Program-made: the position numbers and the translations under genes
Shown here: in pieces, positions 5,027-6,805 of the stretch
Layout: each line of letters opens with the position of its first letter
Numbering within the stretch: the first letter of the stretch is position 1
Notes under the pieces: model-generated
The model's input: the letters and a program-made list of their open reading frames with translations, nothing else
What the model was told of the DNA's origin: nothing
The model's database searches: none
Source: Actinomycetales bacterium
Lineage (GTDB): Bacteria; Actinomycetota; Actinomycetes; Actinomycetales; Microbacteriaceae
Length of the DNA: 6,805 nucleotides
NCBI GenBank assembly: GCA_015655255.1
Contig: JAATFJ010000337.1
Span: 1-6,805, forward strand
Direction: 5' to 3'

Positions 5027-6603
5027 CAGGCGTCCTCCCCCGCCATCGCCGCCGCGGAGTCGTCAGGGCTGACCGCGGCGTCGTTGGTGCCGGGCACGTC
5101 ACCCGTCGCGGCTGCGTCGTCGGCGGCGGCATCATCGGCTGTCGTAGCGACGCTCTCGTCTATCGGGGAGACGGCCTCACCCGTCGGGCCGGAGTCCTTA
5201 TCCGACTCATCGGCGGAATCCTCATGCGAACGGTCCGCCTCATCGACGAGCCCCTCATTGATCAGCCCGTCCTCGACGAGCCCATCCTCGACGATGATCT
5301 CGTCGTCGTCGAGGCCCAGCGCGGCCGCCGCGACACTCGCGCGGGAATTCCAGAAAGCGGCCTCTTCTTCGCGTCCGAGATCCTCCAGCACCGCCGCACG
5401 GGCCGAGAAGAGCGCGGGGCTCCATTCGAAGGCGCGGTCCGGATCCAGCTCAGGGATCTCAAGCTCGCCCAGCGCCAGTTCGGTCTCACCACGATCCAGC
5501 CGCGCACCCGACATCGCGATCGCCAGGGCTACCCGCTCCGCGGTGGGAAGCGCCGCGCGATCCACTGCACGTCCCTCTTCCAGCGCCCGATCGGGACGTC
5601 CCACCCCGCGCTCGCTGTCGACGATGAGGGCGATCTGGTCGTCTTTGCCGGAGATCCTCCGGTAAGTGCGCAGCTCGCGCAGTGCGAGCGCGAAATCGCC
5701 GACCGCATAGGCCGTGATCGCCACAGACTCGCGCACGATCGCGATACGGGCCGCGTGACGCGATGCGGCGCGCGCATGCTCGTGCGCCGCTACTGGATCG
5801 TCATCGACGAGCCGGGCAGCCATCGCCAGATGACGAGCCACCCGCTCGGCGTTCTCCTTGCTCAGCGTCTTCAGCTCGTTGCGCGCCGAGGGATGCAGAT
5901 CCGCCGCCGTGATCTCGTCCGGCAGGAACGGGTCCGGAATGCGGGGCCGGCCGTCGGATCGAACCCGATCTTTCCCGCCACGCTGCGGACGGCCTGCTCC
6001 GGAATCCTGTCCTCTGTATCCACGCCGCTCGCCGGAATCCGAGCGGCCATAGCCGCGCCGCTCACCGGAGGCCGACTCTCCCTGTCCACGATGGGCACCA
6101 CTATTACCGCGACGTGCGTCCGAGCCCTGGTAGCCGCGGGTGTCGGACCGGTCAGGCCGGTTGTACCCACCGCGCTCACCAGAGCGGGCCTGTCCATAGC
6201 CGCGACGGTCCGCGGAGCCCGAACCGCGCTGCGCCTGACGCTCACCAGAGTCTTGACGTCCGTAGCCCCGGCGCTCGCTAGAGTCCGATCGTGCGCCATG
6301 CGGGCCATCGTTCGAGCGGCTGTAACCACGGTCCGAGGATCCTGTCGGCGTGCGGCGGCCCGCACCGCGGTAGCCGTCATCGCGGCGGTCGCCAGCGGAG
6401 CTTCTCGCGCGGCGGCCAGGATCGTCCGGACTCTGCGCCCCGCGTCCCGCTGAGGGGCGTGCGCCGCGATCGCCCGAGGGGGGAGTGCGCAGGTAGGACC
6501 CGCGATCATTTCCGCGCGACGGTTCGGAACCCGCACGGCGGGAAGGCCGATCACGGTCGGGGTTTCCGTCAACGCCCTTGCGTTCGTCCTTTTCCTCCGC
6601 CAT
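5026..6603 (-). CDS. TPR-type protein with Arg/Gly/Tyr-rich repeat N-terminus and acidic C-terminal tail
   Basis: The 525-residue product has three parts. Residues 1-219 are disordered, strongly basic and made almost only of R, G, S, D, P and Y, with an 11-residue RGY-type repeat. Residues about 221-430 (from IPDPFLPDEITAADLHP) are a helical TPR-like core; pieces such as NAERVARHLAMAARLVDDDP and GDFALALRELRTYRRISG look like TPR helices. Residues 431-525 are acidic and Ala/Asp/Ser-rich and include four LVEDG-like pentapeptides. The core matches the actinobacterial family found upstream of the HAD phosphatase (Rv1691 position), sometimes annotated as a TPR or 'primosomal' protein; its function is not established. 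An RNA or ribosome-associated scaffold is only a guess from the basic RG-rich region. There is no signal peptide or membrane segment. The start is ATG at 6603, with GAAGGAG five bases upstream; GTG at 6606 is too close to that site. It overlaps the next gene by one base. Confidence 0.85.
   Translation of the reverse strand: MAEEKDERKGVDGNPDRDRPSRRAGSEPSRGNDRGSYLRTPPSGDRGARPSAGRGAQSPDDPGRRARSSAGDRRDDGYRGAGRRTPTGSSDRGYSRSNDGPHGARSDSSERRGYGRQDSGERQAQRGSGSADRRGYGQARSGERGGYNRPDRSDTRGYQGSDARRGNSGAHRGQGESASGERRGYGRSDSGERRGYRGQDSGAGRPQRGGKDRVRSDGRPRIPDPFLPDEITAADLHPSARNELKTLSKENAERVARHLAMAARLVDDDPVAAHEHARAASRHAARIAIVRESVAITAYAVGDFALALRELRTYRRISGKDDQIALIVDSERGVGRPDRALEEGRAVDRAALPTAERVALAIAMSGARLDRGETELALGELEIPELDPDRAFEWSPALFSARAAVLEDLGREEEAAFWNSRASVAAAALGLDDDEIIVEDGLVEDGLINEGLVDEADRSHEDSADESDKDSGPTGEAVSPIDESVATTADDAAADDAAATGDVPGTNDAAVSPDDSAAAMAGEDA
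5236..5295 (-). repeat. Four tandem 15-bp units encoding LVEDG-like pentapeptides
   Basis: Within the acidic tail of the TPR-type protein, four consecutive 15-base units encode IVEDG, LVEDG, LINEG and LVDEA (about residues 437-456). The units keep a hydrophobic pair followed by two acidic or amide residues and a small residue. Base differences between units are mostly synonymous or conservative (for example CTC GTC GAG GAC GGG against ATC GTC GAG GAT GGG), so the repeat has drifted from an earlier duplication. Confidence 0.7.
5995..6273 (-). repeat. Degenerate 33-bp (11-residue) RGY-type repeat in the TPR-type protein
   Basis: Residues about 111-203 of the TPR-type protein read as 11-residue units: RRGYGRQDSGE, RQAQRGSGSAD (diverged, Tyr lost), RRGYGQARSGE, RGGYNRPDRSD, TRGYQGSDARR, then a 16-residue interruption, RRGYGRSDSGE and RRGYRGQDSGA. 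Tyrosines fall at 114, 136, 147, 158, 185 and 196, spacings of 22, 11, 11, 27 and 11. Codons for the same residues differ between units (TAT/TAC, GGC/GGA, GAT/GAC, TCC/TCT), so the likeness is kept at protein level rather than by fresh DNA duplication. Confidence 0.8.
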
Positions 6604-6630
6604 CACGGCTCCTTCTCCCTGTCGCCGCTC

Positions 6631-6660
6631 ATGCTACGGCTTGTTAACGCGTGATGGCCA
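6631..6660 (-). promoter_or_regulatory. Weak candidate promoter for the TPR-protein and phosphatase genes
   Basis: TAGCAT (6631-6636) fits the TANNNT -10 form and would give a leader of about 20 bases containing the good Shine-Dalgarno sequence AGGGAGAAGGAG (6609-6620). The best -35 match at 18-base spacing is TGGCCA (6655-6660), which lies inside the stem of the rRNA terminator-like hairpin. If the hairpin does stop rRNA transcription, some promoter must exist between it and 6603, and this is the only candidate I see. Confidence 0.35.
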
Positions 6661-6682
6661 CCCAACCCTGGGTGGCCATCAC
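6651..6682 (-). terminator. Terminator-like hairpin after the 5S rRNA
   Basis: A perfect 13-bp inverted repeat, GTGATGGCCACCC (6651-6663) and GGGTGGCCATCAC (6670-6682), encloses a 6-base loop. It begins ten bases beyond the 5S 3' end and is the expected end of the rRNA operon. No run of T follows the stem on the minus strand (GCGTTAACAAG), so it would be a terminator without a U-tract, as is frequent in Actinobacteria, or an RNA-processing or protective stem. Confidence 0.72.
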
Positions 6683-6692
6683 ACTAAAGAAA

Positions 6693-6805
6693 GTTCGGCG
6701 GTGTCCTACTCTCCCACAGGGTCCCCCCTGCAGTACCATCGGCGCTATGAGGCTTAGCTTCCGGGTTCGGAATGTCACCGGGCGTTTCCCTCACGCTATG
6801 GCCGC
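6693..6805 (-). rRNA. rrf: 5S ribosomal RNA (first few bases lie beyond the window)
   Basis: This is the small RNA of the 50S ribosomal subunit. Read on the minus strand it contains the hallmark segments CATAGCGTGAGGGAAACGCC, CATTCCGAACCCGGAAGCTA, GCGCCGATGGTACTGCAGGG and GTGGGAGAGTAGGACACCGC, ending in CCGCCGAAC. The visible 113 bases lack only about five of the normal 118-120: the 5' strand of the terminal helix, which should pair with the 3' CCGCCGAAC, begins beyond the window edge with only GCGGCC visible. Its position suggests the end of a 16S-23S-5S operon transcribed towards the protein-coding cluster. The 3' end is placed at 6693 by helix pairing and could be one or two bases off. Confidence 0.97.

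Noticed and set aside
5995..6273. The 33-bp repeats considered as a CRISPR array or a mobile-element repeat.
   Set aside because: Units are adjoining with no spacers, are in frame and encode conserved residues with differing codons, so they are coding repeats.
4990..6453. A 487-codon open frame on the plus strand opposite the TPR-type protein.
   Set aside because: It is antisense to a gene with a recognisable family core, good ribosome-binding site and operon overlap. Its product is Arg/Ala/Thr-rich with no domain, as expected for a shadow frame in GC-rich DNA.

Overview
The window is chromosomal DNA from a high-GC Gram-positive bacterium (Actinobacteria). The evidence is the strong GC bias at third codon positions, an actinobacterial-type 5S rRNA, and a gene order that matches the well-known mycobacterial block Rv1691-Rv1692-Rv1693-tlyA-ppnK-recN ... 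pyrG. A member of the order Micrococcales, perhaps Microbacteriaceae, is my best guess from the 5S sequence and protein style, but the window alone does not settle this.

Everything is on the minus strand, so the biological order runs from high to low coordinates. First comes the body and 3' end of a 5S rRNA gene (the end of an rRNA operon), followed by a 13-bp perfect hairpin that probably ends rRNA transcription. Less than 50 bases later a run of seven genes starts: (1) a TPR-type protein with a long Arg/Gly/Tyr repeat region in front and an acidic tail behind; (2) a HAD-IIA (NagD-like) phosphatase; (3) a 65-residue protein of unknown function; (4) tlyA, an rRNA 2'-O-methyltransferase; (5) nadK, NAD kinase; (6) recN, a DNA-repair ATPase; (7) the first 94 codons of pyrG, CTP synthase, which runs off the window start.

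The genes are packed very tightly. Gene 1 and gene 2 share one base of stop/start (TGATG). Genes 3-4, 4-5 and 5-6 each overlap by four bases (GTGA, ATGA, GTGA). recN and pyrG are nine bases apart. The only real gap is 88 bases between the phosphatase and the 65-residue gene, and it holds a good candidate for a leaderless-transcript promoter. The likely layout is therefore two transcription units (TPR-phosphatase; small ORF-tlyA-nadK-recN-pyrG) with possible read-through, plus a weaker candidate promoter for pyrG inside the end of recN. The overlaps suggest translational coupling and co-expression of housekeeping functions (ribosome modification, NADP and CTP supply, DNA repair) rather than one shared pathway.

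I found no mobile elements, CRISPR arrays, tRNAs or defence genes, and no strong sign of a new multi-gene system. The most unusual items are the 11-residue RGY-type repeat plus opposite-charge acidic tail in the TPR protein, the absence of the two genes (steA/steB type) that often separate recN from pyrG in Actinobacteria, and the leaderless promoter candidate in front of the small conserved gene.
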